Origin: Actinomycetota bacterium
GTDB lineage: Bacteria; Actinomycetota; Actinomycetes; S36-B12
Assembly (NCBI GenBank): GCA_009726075.1
Contig: WLND01000076.1
Span: 1-7,212 of the forward strand
Length of the DNA: 7,212 bases
Reading direction: 5' to 3'
The notes under the pieces are model-generated. The model was not told where the DNA came from. It searched no databases and worked only from the letters and a program-made list of their open reading frames with translations. Below, piece after piece: positions 1 through 6,970 of the stretch. A program made the translations under genes and the position numbers. Position 1 is the first letter of the stretch. The number at the start of each line of letters is the position of its first letter.

Positions 1-464
1 ACGGGCAGCGGGATCGTGACGGCCTCCATGATGTCGACGACCTCGCCATCGGGCAGGGCGGCGGCCAACTGGTCGGCCACCTCGTCGACGAGGGGTTCCA
101 TCCATGCGAGCGACCGGACGGTGAAGGCGCGGTTGACCATCTTGCGGTACCGCGTGTGCTGCGGAGGGTCGTTCGTGCCGAGGGCCGGCGTGTATGGGTA
201 GCCCTGTGCCCGAAGCGCCTCGACATCGGCGGCCACCTCGGCCGGGGGCGAGGTGCGACGCGCATGGGGCATCACGTTCGAGAACCGCGAGGGATCCATG
301 AGCGCCTCGCGCACGAGCGCCCACGTCGTGACGAAGAACAGCCCGGGGGTATCGGGGATCTCGTAGACCGGCGCCTCGGAGCGCAGCATCGCGTAGGTCG
401 GGAACGGGTCCTGATAGAAGGAGTCGTCGTGCGGGTTCACCTGCGGCAGGGCCTGTGCGGTCAT
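1..464 (-). CDS. Cytochrome P450, N-terminal part (runs off left edge)
   Basis: Translating the reverse strand from the ATG at 464 gives about 154 uninterrupted residues that continue past the window edge. Near residues 19-33 the motif DPFPTYAMLRSEAPV is the usual opening of soluble bacterial P450s. At about residues 98-114 the motif NDPPQHTRYRKMVNRAF is the C-helix signature, with His103 and Arg107 in the HxxxR arrangement that contacts the haem propionates. The family uses haem iron, O2 and electrons from a ferredoxin or other redox partner to oxidise small molecules in the cytoplasm. The I-helix, ExxR and cysteine-ligand motifs fall outside the window, so intactness cannot be judged and the substrate cannot be inferred. 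There is no signal peptide or membrane anchor. The start has no convincing Shine-Dalgarno site but lies 6 nt after a plausible -10 box, which suggests a leaderless transcript. The gene is divergent from the membrane protein at 629. Confidence 0.93.
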   Translation of the reverse strand, partial: MTAQALPQVNPHDDSFYQDPFPTYAMLRSEAPVYEIPDTPGLFFVTTWALVREALMDPSRFSNVMPHARRTSPPAEVAADVEALRAQGYPYTPALGTNDPPQHTRYRKMVNRAFTVRSLAWMEPLVDEVADQLAAALPDGEVVDIMEAVTIPLP

Positions 465-470
465 GTCGCC

Positions 471-499
471 ACGCTAGGGCAGAAACAACAGTCGATCAA
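471..499 (-). promoter_or_regulatory. Probable leaderless promoter of the P450 gene
   Basis: On the reverse strand a TTGATC (494-499) and a TAGCGT (471-476) are separated by exactly 17 bp. TAGCGT fits the actinobacterial -10 pattern TAnnnT, and TTGATC matches four of six -35 consensus bases. The predicted start of transcription would fall at or next to the ATG at 464, which agrees with the lack of a Shine-Dalgarno site there. The -35 box lies between or within two direct repeats of CAACAG (486-491 and 497-502, top strand). Inferred from sequence only. Confidence 0.45.
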
Positions 500-628
500 C
501 AGAAACTGCTGAGCTGCTCGCCGCACGAACGACCGAGCGCCGTGGGACAACCGTTGCATTCCGTGGACGCGGTGCCCGCGGAAACCCTAATGTCGGCTCC
601 GTCAGCGGCCGTGGAAGGAGGACGTCAC

Positions 629-1468
629 ATGCGCACGTTCGCCAAGTACCTGCTCGCCGTCTCGGGGGCGCTCCTGGCCTTCATCGCCCTGAGCGGTACG
701 AGCGTCTGGCTCCTCATGGGGACGGCGGACCACGCGACGTCCACGGTGATGTCGGTACTCGCTGAGGACCTTGCTGGCAGGGCAGCTGGCTCAGCGGTCA
801 TCGACAGCCTTGCCGGTGATGCGAACCCAGTGGTCAAGGCCCGATTGGAGAGCGAGGCCGCCCCCCTCTCGCAGGCCGCGGCGGTGGGGTTGCGCGCCTC
901 CGAGGATGCGATCTCCGTGGCGATCCACGCCGTGTACGGCGCGGTCGAGGAGGGGGCGAAGATCGCGGTGGATATCAAGCCCGTCGCCTCGCGTGTGCTC
1001 GTCGAAATTCACAAGGTCGACGCGGCGATCCCGGCCGACCCGAATGATGTTGCAGACGCATCCGGGGGTGGCGAAAGGCTGACCCTTGACGTCGATGGGT
1101 CCGGTCTGGGGCTCATCCGAACGGCCCTGACGCTCGTCGGAGCGTGGTGGGTACTCCTCCTTGGGGCTCTAGCCCTGCTCGTCCTTGCCGGCATGTGCGA
1201 TCGCCGGGGGCCCGTCCGACGCTGGAGGGTTACCGGCATCTCACTGGCGGTCCCCTCGGCAGTGCTGCTCATCGGGTCCTTCGCCGCGGGCACCGCGGTG
1301 TCTGGAGTGGTTTCGAGCGATACGAACAACTCCGTGCTGGTGTCGGCAGCCATCAGCGTCGCCCAGGCCACCATGGTGCGGCTTGCCGGGATCGCCCTCA
1401 TCCTCGCGATCGCGCTCATCATCGTCACGATCGTCGTCAAGCCTGGGGCCAAGCAGACCCCCGGCTGA
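629..1468 (+). CDS. Predicted integral membrane protein with four helices, function unknown
   Basis: The product is 279 residues long. I chose the ATG at 629 because AAGGAGG at 615-621 sits 7 nt before it; the open frame extends upstream to 455, but that extension is not protein-like and overlaps the P450 start. Predicted membrane helices lie at about residues 7-30, 165-189, 203-228 and 247-270. Between the first and second is a mainly polar, Ala-rich region of about 130 residues, largely helical in character with Asp/Glu/Lys spaced along it, probably outside the cell. A short basic loop (CDRRGPVRRWR, about 190-200) between helices 2 and 3 should be cytoplasmic by the positive-inside rule, and the C-terminus is short and basic. 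No catalytic motif or known domain is recognisable. Proteins of this layout are common hypotheticals in actinobacteria. It is divergent from the P450 gene and directly upstream of the broken gene at 1469-2033, but I see no functional link. Confidence 0.85.
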   Translation: MRTFAKYLLAVSGALLAFIALSGTSVWLLMGTADHATSTVMSVLAEDLAGRAAGSAVIDSLAGDANPVVKARLESEAAPLSQAAAVGLRASEDAISVAIHAVYGAVEEGAKIAVDIKPVASRVLVEIHKVDAAIPADPNDVADASGGGERLTLDVDGSGLGLIRTALTLVGAWWVLLLGALALLVLAGMCDRRGPVRRWRVTGISLAVPSAVLLIGSFAAGTAVSGVVSSDTNNSVLVSAAISVAQATMVRLAGIALILAIALIIVTIVVKPGAKQTPG

Positions 1469-2033
1469 GGGCCACAACCCGTCTTCGACATCGAGCCCTG
1501 TGCGGCCCCGACCGATCCGGGGTGGATCATGTCAGCAGGCCCGTGCGGCACGGGGACCGTGACGATGGGCCTGACGATCCCGAGCTGGGTCACGCCCGGC
1601 GGCCACACCCTGCAGTTCGTCGGATACCAGGGCCCCTACACGTCGATCGCACTGGCGACCGGCATCACCGTGGGCACGTCCGCCCCCCCAGCAGTCCGCG
1701 GCCCAGTCCGCCTCGGCCCAGCCCGACGCGGGGGAGTTCACCGCCCGCTTCCGGCGGGGGTCGGCCGACCTGTCGCCCGCCGCGAAGGCCGGCATGCGGC
1801 GCGTCGTCAACATCCTCGCGAAGGGCTCGGCAGACGCGACCGTGACCTGTACCGCGACACACCTCGAGCCCGAAACCACCCAGGCACGGGAGCTGTGGGT
1901 CAGGCGCGAGGCCGCCGTCAGCGCATTGCTGACCCGAGCCGGGTGCGACACCATCGCCATCGAGGTAGGCGCCCTCTCAGTGGTGTCCGGGCAGCCGGGC
2001 CTGGCCATCCGAGTCACTGCGACCGCCGGATAG
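1469..2033 (+). pseudogene. Remnant of a secreted Ig-like/OmpA-like protein, frameshifted and lacking its N-terminus
   Basis: The frame just after the TGA at 1466-1468 is open. From about 1487 it reads DIEPCAAPTDPGWIMSAGPC, and then (1562-1675) a stretch containing IPSWVTPGGHTLQFVGYQGP that resembles the last strands of the Ig-like domains found in actinobacterial surface proteins. Protein-like sequence then moves to the +1 frame at a run of seven C (1683-1689). With one C fewer the text would read on as SAPQQSAAQSASAQPDAGEF. It continues to the TAG at 2031 with an OmpA-like region: FRRGSADLSPAAKAGMRRVV (about 1755-1814), a central strand VTCTATHLEP, then ARELWVRREAAVSALLTRAG and IAIEVGALS. 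That is the strand-helix-strand order of OmpA/MotB C-terminal domains, with a degenerate sequence. No start with a good ribosome site and no signal peptide precede it; the first ATG is at 1529. It could be a decayed gene, or a sequencing error at the C run could add to an already truncated gene. The 3' half alone (ATG at 1794) might still be translated. Confidence 0.6.
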
Positions 2034-2224
2034 GGGCTTCCCTCGGCCCAATCGTGGTTGTGGACTGCACGCTCGCCGAGAGGTCGGCCAGACTGATGTT
2101 TCGAGTGTCCAGAGAGGGAGTCGAGGCGGCCCCCGAGGAGGGGCTACCGGTGGTCCCTTCGCGGCGTTCCGCGCGGCGACCTGCATCGGCATCGTCCCCT
2201 GATGCCTCGGGGCCGACCCCACCT
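2034..2224. other. Convergent intergenic gap with small GC hairpins
   Basis: This gap lies between the ends of the rightward remnant and the leftward lipoprotein gene. It holds short perfect stems: GCCCC/GGGGC at 2129-2133 and 2140-2144 with a 6-nt loop, and CGCGG/CCGCG at 2160-2164 and 2169-2173 with a 4-nt loop. Neither is followed by a clear T run on either strand, so they are only weak candidates for bidirectional termination. I see no gene here. Confidence 0.35.
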
Positions 2225-4279
2225 CTACACGCGGGTTTTCGTCTCCCCTGAGCTGTACGAGCAGCCTGCAGCGTTCGTACCCGTCACGGTGAACTTGTAC
2301 GTCTTGTTTCTGTCCAGGCCGCTTACTGTGATCACCCCGAGTTTCGACGTCGTGGTGACGGTCGCGGTCTGCCCGCCGTCCGTTGTCTTCGCGGTCAACG
2401 TGGTCATCGGCAATTCGCTAGTCGTCTTGAACGACACCGATGCCTTGTTCGAGCCAAAACGTGTAGCGGTGATCGTCACCGTGAAAGGCTTGCAGCCCCA
2501 TCGGGCGTAGAGCGTCATGCTCGACGTCGGAATGAAACTGGCCCCTGCGGCATATGCCGTGCCTGTGCCATTGGCCGCCGTGTTCCATCCGGCAAATTCG
2601 TACCCCGCTCGGGTGTAGCCGGAGCCCGCCGGGGCCGTCACGCTCGAGCCGCCCGCCGAGGTCAGCGGGGTCGCCTGCGCTCCCGAACCACCGTTCGCAT
2701 CGAAGGAGACCGTGTAGCAGGCCGTGCATGACCATTGGGCATACAGCGTGATATCCGCGGGCGGCGTCATGACCTGGCGCTGGGAGTAGGCCGTGCCGGT
2801 GCCGTCGCTCCTCGTGTTCCAGCCGGCAAACTTGTAGCCGGAACGCGCAAACCGGTTCAGGTCCAAGGCACGAGGCTCCTTGTTCCAGAACACCTCCGGT
2901 GGCATCTGCGCAGCAGCGCCAAGGCTCCCGCCGTTGCCATCGAAGGCGACGGTCCACGCCGGCTGCCAGTCCGGCTGGAGGACGTAGGACCTGTCGAGGA
3001 AGAGCTGCGAACTCGCGGGCCAGGAAGTCTCCGAGAGGCCCACGGGGCAGAGGTTGTTGAATTGACCGTAGACACACAGCATGCTCATCGAGGCCTTGGT
3101 CTCGTACCACTCCGCGGCGGCATAGCCGGGGCGAGTGAAGGACACGTTCGGCAACGTGACACTGGAGCCAACCGACCCAGTCATCGGGCTCATCGAACCG
3201 GACCCGCCACCTGCCTCGAAGGAGACCGTGCAGCAGGTGCGCCATTGCGCGTAGACCGTGAAGAGTTTCACTCGCGGAGTCGGGATCGGGGCGGGCACAC
3301 CGGGCGTATAGGCCACCCCGGACCCATCCTTTGCCGTGTTCCACCCCGCGAACTCAACGGTTCGCCGGCTGTTTTCAATGTCCCAGCCGGTGTCGAGGAA
3401 TCCGCCTGGAATCCAGGTATCACCGCAGAAATACGGGGAAGGCATTCCGCTGAGATCCTGACCCAACTGCGTCGCTGGCTCCATGCTCGAAAGCGGGCTG
3501 GTTCCGAGGATGGACACGAGGGCGCGCCAGTATGCACCGCAGCCGGGAGGCGGCGATTGCCACATCGTTGGCGCCACGCCCGTCTGGTCACGGGCGAAGA
3601 AGGTGAAGGACGCTGCCTCCCACGTCCGCGCGGCTCCCTGCGTCGCGTAGAGGCTGCAGGTGCCCGGTGTCGGCCTGGTCAGCGACGAACCGGTAACCAT
3701 GCAGCCGTCGGTCGTCGTCATGAAGACCACCGTGCCGGTGCCCGGGAGACCTGTCGCAGACAGGGCGATCGCGTCGCCCACGGCGGCTATCGACGGGGTG
3801 CCCGAAACAGAGAACCCGAAGGTCGGAACAGCACTGGCACTTGCAGAAGTGAACGTGAATGTCACGGGCGCGCTCGTGGCCTCGAGGTAGCCGGACGATG
3901 CCGCCTTCGTCGCGATCACCGTGCAGGAGCCCGCGGTGGTGGCACTGAGTGCGGACCCGCTGACCGAGCAGCCGCTGCCCGCTGACGCAAAGGTGACGGC
4001 CCCGTCACCTGACCCTCCCGAGACTGCGAGCGCGATCGCGGTGCCGACAACGCCCGGTGTCGACGCGGTCGATACCGACAACGTCGCCTGGGCCGCGGCG
4101 GCCGAGGCCGTCGCCGTCTCGGGCGACGTGACCACGTCGCCCCTCACCACCGGCCCACTGCCCTCAACACCACCACCGCACGCAGCAAGAGCCAGTACCG
4201 CAGCCACGAGCAACGCGGCGGCGCTGGTCAACCTTGCTGGCGCCGACTGCTGCGACTGCCGTGCACCTAACGCTGCCAT
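2225..4279 (-). CDS. Surface lipoprotein with Ig-like, InlB-type (Listeria-Bacteroides) and fibronectin-III-like repeats
   Basis: I take the ATG at 4279, giving 684 residues. It is preceded by GAGAGG about 10 nt upstream and directly precedes a normal lipoprotein signal: Arg16, a hydrophobic stretch (about 17-33) and the lipobox LAAC with the lipidated Cys34. The frame is open up to 4369, but that extension would bury the signal peptide. After a short Gly/Ser/Thr/Ala linker come two Ig-like repeats (about 66-144 and 152-228). Each has a pair of cysteines (C104/C119 and C193/C208) in a GC-x14-C pattern, probably disulphides. Residues about 232-306 are unique and Pro/Cys-containing. Then come four InlB-type repeats with GY-FAGWNT...GTGTAY...LYAQW motifs, and last a fibronectin-III-like domain (about 598-684, with LDRNKTYKFTVTGTNAAG). 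Such proteins are exported and anchored in the outer leaflet, where the repeats act as spacers or adhesive modules. There are no catalytic residues to suggest an enzyme, and no sortase signal. The ligand is unknown. It is probably transcribed alone, since the TetR gene upstream ends 317 bp away. Confidence 0.88.
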   Translation of the reverse strand: MAALGARQSQQSAPARLTSAAALLVAAVLALAACGGGVEGSGPVVRGDVVTSPETATASAAAAQATLSVSTASTPGVVGTAIALAVSGGSGDGAVTFASAGSGCSVSGSALSATTAGSCTVIATKAASSGYLEATSAPVTFTFTSASASAVPTFGFSVSGTPSIAAVGDAIALSATGLPGTGTVVFMTTTDGCMVTGSSLTRPTPGTCSLYATQGAARTWEAASFTFFARDQTGVAPTMWQSPPPGCGAYWRALVSILGTSPLSSMEPATQLGQDLSGMPSPYFCGDTWIPGGFLDTGWDIENSRRTVEFAGWNTAKDGSGVAYTPGVPAPIPTPRVKLFTVYAQWRTCCTVSFEAGGGSGSMSPMTGSVGSSVTLPNVSFTRPGYAAAEWYETKASMSMLCVYGQFNNLCPVGLSETSWPASSQLFLDRSYVLQPDWQPAWTVAFDGNGGSLGAAAQMPPEVFWNKEPRALDLNRFARSGYKFAGWNTRSDGTGTAYSQRQVMTPPADITLYAQWSCTACYTVSFDANGGSGAQATPLTSAGGSSVTAPAGSGYTRAGYEFAGWNTAANGTGTAYAAGASFIPTSSMTLYARWGCKPFTVTITATRFGSNKASVSFKTTSELPMTTLTAKTTDGGQTATVTTTSKLGVITVSGLDRNKTYKFTVTGTNAAGCSYSSGETKTRV
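2498..3358 (-). repeat. Four InlB/Listeria-Bacteroides-type protein repeats in the lipoprotein gene
   Basis: The repeats are read on the reverse strand. Repeat 1 (3242-3358) keeps only the second half, FAGWNT...YAQW. Repeat 2 (2966-3232) is complete but diverged: EWYETK replaces AGWNT, and a cysteine-bearing insert (LCVYGQFNNLC) is present. Repeat 3 (2732-2959) and repeat 4 (2498-2716) are canonical, with FDGNGG or FDANGG, then GY-FAGWNT, GTGTAY and LYAQW or LYARW. Cysteines sit at the junctions (WRTCC, WSCTAC, WGC). The DNA copies are only loosely similar, so the expansion is old rather than a recent tandem duplication. Confidence 0.8.
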
Positions 4280-4596
4280 GCGCGTTCGCCTCTCATGAGA
4301 GCCCGATACTCGATGCCCGGAAGGCTCAAGACCAAACCAGAATAAACACCCCCACCGACACGGCACCACCGTGGAAGCACGGTCATCACCACGTCGGCGG
4401 ATGATGCCGGGGGGCTGAGGAATTGCGCCAGGGGCGTGCAGCCCTGACCAGGGCCGCCCTTCTTCTTCCCGATTGCGACGCGCGGTTGGGCTGAATCGGT
4501 TGGGGCAGAAGGCTCGGGAGGATCACGTGGTGCTGCATGAAGGAGGCCTTGCGGTTTGTGCTCGCAGCTCACAGCGCGTACCGGCCGCAAGCCGGG
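4280..4596. other. 317-bp gene-free stretch upstream of the lipoprotein gene
   Basis: I find no convincing gene here. On the reverse strand TATTCT (4339-4344) is a possible -10 box for the lipoprotein gene, but no good -35 lies 16-18 bp upstream. Three small perfect hairpins occur: ACCGTG/CACGGT (4368-4383, 4-nt loop), GCCCT/AGGGC (4441-4454, 4-nt loop) and CCGGC/GCCGG (4581-4595, 5-nt loop). The last begins two bases after the TetR stop and might help end that operon's transcript, but has no T run. The second is followed on the top strand by TTCTTCTTCCC, like a rightward terminator, yet no rightward gene precedes it. Confidence 0.4.
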
Positions 4597-5217
4597 TCAT
4601 GCGCGGGACGAGCCAGACCCGCGGATCCCGTCGAGGACGAGATGGACGAGGGGTCCGATCTGCGCTGAAGCGGGATGTGGGCTTGAAGGGTCGGTCCCGG
4701 GGGCGAGCATGAGACCGAAGAGGGCGCTCAGCAGCAGGAGCGACACCTGCCTGCTGTCCACGTCTGCGCGCACACGGCCGAGGCTCGCCTCGGCATCGAG
4801 GTACCGACTGATGGCCTCGGGCGGCGACGGCAAACCGGGGACGATGTCCGGGGCGTCCATGGCCTGACGACGCCTCGCTATCTCGGGATCGCTGTTGAGG
4901 GCGAGCTCGAGTGGGAGGAGGTCCTGCCGCAGGACGAGCAGCCGGGCGAGCGCATGCTCGAGGTTTTCGTCCACGGTGGCGGATCCGGCCAGCTCGGGCA
5001 GGGTTGCCAGTTCCTCGATGAGCGCCTGGCTGCCGCTGAGGGCTGCCGAGAAAAAGAGCGCGACCTTGTCGGGGAAGTGGCGGTAGATCGTCCCCTCCGC
5101 GACGCCGGCCGCCCCCGCGATCGCCTTCGTGGTCGCATGGGCGTACCCGACCTCGCGGACGACGTCCTTCGTGGCCGCGATCAGCCGTGCTCGGGTTTCA
5201 TCCCCTCGCTTCGTCAT
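4597..5217 (-). CDS. TetR-family transcriptional repressor
   Basis: The product is 206 residues, the usual size for the family. The N-terminal DNA-binding domain (about residues 5-52) has the classic helix-turn-helix TTKAIAGAAGVAEGTIYRHF, with the recognition helix ending in YRHFPDK. The rest is a helical ligand-binding and dimerisation domain of no recognisable subtype. I chose the ATG at 5217 because GGGAG lies 9 nt before it and MTKRGDETR is a normal family opening. An in-frame ATG at 5232, overlapping the permease stop by one base (TGATG), would add five residues. As the last gene of the ABC operon it most likely represses that operon through the palindrome at 6979-7010, which also makes it autoregulatory. 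This is inferred from position and the operator-like symmetry; the effector is unknown. Confidence 0.92.
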   Translation of the reverse strand: MTKRGDETRARLIAATKDVVREVGYAHATTKAIAGAAGVAEGTIYRHFPDKVALFFSAALSGSQALIEELATLPELAGSATVDENLEHALARLLVLRQDLLPLELALNSDPEIARRRQAMDAPDIVPGLPSPPEAISRYLDAEASLGRVRADVDSRQVSLLLLSALFGLMLAPGTDPSSPHPASAQIGPLVHLVLDGIRGSGSSRA

Positions 5218-5231
5218 CGCGGCCACTCCCA

Positions 5232-6020
5232 TCAGACGGTGATGTCTCGCCGACTGGTGACGAGCGTAGCGACGGCCATGCTCACGAGGACGTACACGGC
5301 AGCCAGCAGCGCCGCGCTCGAGTGGCTGACCGCAGCATTCCCGCCGGCTGCGAGCGCCTGCATCGTCGACCCGAGCAGCCAGTCGGGGTTGTCCAGCGCG
5401 AGACCGATGACGGACTCGACGACGAGGACGTAGCCCACGCCGATGGAGATCGCAACGGCGGACGACCGAAAGAGGATCGCCAGGGCGAGACCGATGGCAC
5501 CCCAGACGAGCATCGCGGCATAGGCGTTCAGCCACGCCGCGATGACGATGGACCCGTCACTGCCCCAAGCGTCGATGCTGATGCCGGCCCCTTGGGCGGC
5601 CACGGGGGCAACCATGATGCACAGGATGAGCGCGATAGTGGCCGCGATGGCCGTCACGAGCGCGAGGGCGATCGCCTTGCCGACGACGAGCATCCACCGT
5701 CGCGGCTGGGCCGAGGCGAGAAGGCGCATGAGGCCGGTTTGGTAGTCGTTCGCACCGGCGATGGCCCAGAAGGCGAGGGTCACGACACCGAACATCGATG
5801 CCGCAGCGGACAGCCCCGCGACGACGCCGTCGGCGGACGCGAGCGCTTCCGCCGTCGGGAAGGCAACACCGGGGCCGGTCGGCGCACTGGACTGCTGCAT
5901 AGCGACGGAGAACATGATGATGTTCACCATCACGGCAAAGAGGGCGGTGAGCCCGAACCAGGCAAGCAGCAGGCGCGGACGGAACAGCCGGACGAGCTCA
6001 CTCCTGACGACGCGGATCAT
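5232..6020 (-). CDS. ABC-2-type exporter permease
   Basis: The product is 262 residues with about six predicted helices, roughly at 18-40, 66-89, 111-139, 158-183, 187-209 and 235-255. The motif NDYQTGLMRLLASAQPRRWMLVVGK (about 91-115, broken here by the sequence limit into NDYQTGLMRLLA and SAQPRRWMLVVGK) after helix 2 is the conserved coupling region of ABC-2 transporters, where the ATPase pushes on the permease. It would sit in the cytoplasmic membrane and pair with the ATPase encoded just upstream to export a small molecule, peptide or lipid; the substrate cannot be read from sequence. The ATG at 6020 is preferred because AAGGAAG lies 7 nt before it. A GTG at 6023 would add one residue with spacing of only about 4 nt. 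Start and ATPase stop overlap (GTGATG), indicating translational coupling. Confidence 0.9.
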   Translation of the reverse strand: MIRVVRSELVRLFRPRLLLAWFGLTALFAVMVNIIMFSVAMQQSSAPTGPGVAFPTAEALASADGVVAGLSAAASMFGVVTLAFWAIAGANDYQTGLMRLLASAQPRRWMLVVGKAIALALVTAIAATIALILCIMVAPVAAQGAGISIDAWGSDGSIVIAAWLNAYAAMLVWGAIGLALAILFRSSAVAISIGVGYVLVVESVIGLALDNPDWLLGSTMQALAAGGNAAVSHSSAALLAAVYVLVSMAVATLVTSRRDITV

Positions 6021-6970
6021 CACGCCACTTCCTTTCCCGCAATCGTGCGGTCCTGGGCGAGGGCGGTATCGCTCTCACCGGTCATCATGAGGAACACGGA
6101 CTCGAGGGTCTCCTGCACCACGACGATGCTCGCGAGCGTGATGCCCGCGGAGGCGGCCAGGCGATTCGCGGAGGCAGCGGCACCCGGCTCACCGATGATG
6201 CGCACGTCCGAGCCGAGGTCCCTGACCTCATACCCGGCGCCCTGGAGGAGCGCGATGAGCGTGGGACGGTCGAACTCGTGCTCGGGTCGCACGTCCGTAT
6301 GCGGCGATGCCTGGGCCATCAGCTCGCCGGTCGGCCCGGAGAACATGAGTTCGCCGAAGCGGATGACGACGATGTGGTCGCAGGCCGCCTCGATCTCCGC
6401 GAGGAGGTGTGAGGACACGATGACCGTTCGGTCCTCGGAAGCGAGCCGGCGCAGCAGTGCGCGGATCTCGACGATGCCGGCGGGATCCAGACCATTCGTC
6501 GGCTCGTCGAGGATGAGGAGATCGGGGTCGGGAAGGAGCGCGGCCGCGATGCCCAGGCGCTGCTTCATGCCGAGGGAGAAGGTCTTCACAGCATCCCTTT
6601 CGCGCCCCTTGAGCCCGACGATCTCGAGTACCTGGTCGACGCGGTCGTTCGGCAGGCCGCGCAGCCGAGCCAGGGATCGCAGGTTGCTACGCGCGGAGAG
6701 CGTCGGGATGAACGCCGGATTCTCGATGAGCGCCCCCACTCGGGCGACGTACCCCGATGGATTCGCGATCGAGCCATCGAGCACCTCCGCTGTGCCGCTC
6801 GTGGGCCGGATGAGGCCCAGGAGCATGCGGATGGCTGTGGACTTGCCCGAGCCGTTGGGCCCTACGAGCCCGATGACGCCGCCGCGGGGGAGGTCGAGGC
6901 TCAGGTCACTCACGGCCGTGACCTTCCCGAACTCCCGCCGAAGCGCCTGCGTCGAGACTGACGTTTCCAT
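6020..6970 (-). CDS. ABC exporter ATP-binding protein (BcrA/DrrA-like)
   Basis: The product is 316 residues and contains all the nucleotide-binding motifs in order. These are Walker A GPNGSGKST (37-45), a Q-loop region ALIENPAF (80-87) with Glu83 where many ABC ATPases have Gln, signature FSLGMKQRLGIA (131-142), Walker B LLILDEP (151-157, catalytic Glu156) and switch His188 in SSHLLAEIE. The C-terminal 100 residues (about 215-316) are the extra domain typical of this exporter subfamily. It hydrolyses ATP in the cytoplasm to power the adjacent ABC-2 permease, in the manner of antibiotic self-protection or peptide exporters. I chose the ATG at 6970 because GGAGG lies 4 nt before it; the frame stays open to 7000, but that extension runs through the operator and is preceded by no ribosome site. 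It is the first gene of the ATPase-permease-TetR operon. Confidence 0.94.
   Translation of the reverse strand: METSVSTQALRREFGKVTAVSDLSLDLPRGGVIGLVGPNGSGKSTAIRMLLGLIRPTSGTAEVLDGSIANPSGYVARVGALIENPAFIPTLSARSNLRSLARLRGLPNDRVDQVLEIVGLKGRERDAVKTFSLGMKQRLGIAAALLPDPDLLILDEPTNGLDPAGIVEIRALLRRLASEDRTVIVSSHLLAEIEAACDHIVVIRFGELMFSGPTGELMAQASPHTDVRPEHEFDRPTLIALLQGAGYEVRDLGSDVRIIGEPGAAASANRLAASAGITLASIVVVQETLESVFLMMTGESDTALAQDRTIAGKEVA

Noticed and set aside
1009..1608. A 199-codon open frame on the bottom strand
   Set aside because: It overlaps the membrane protein gene and the start of the remnant, has no ribosome site or domain, and is best explained as a shadow.
2735..3985. A 416-codon open frame on the top strand opposite the lipoprotein gene
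   Set aside because: It is Arg/Gly-rich, has no family resemblance, and is fully antisense to a gene with clear repeats and a signal peptide.
4441..4468. Hairpin GCCCT/AGGGC followed by TTCTTCTTCCC, like a rightward terminator
   Set aside because: There is no rightward gene upstream for it to terminate, the stem is only five pairs, and the T tract is interrupted by C.
4537..4668. A small top-strand frame starting MKEALRFVLAAHSAYRPQAG
   Set aside because: It is short, overlaps the 3' end of the TetR gene antisense, has no properly spaced ribosome site, and turns into low-complexity text after about 20 residues.
6717..6740. Glu instead of Gln in the Q-loop region of the ABC ATPase
   Set aside because: ALIE-type sequences at this position are common in the BcrA-like exporter subfamily, so I do not take it as a defect.
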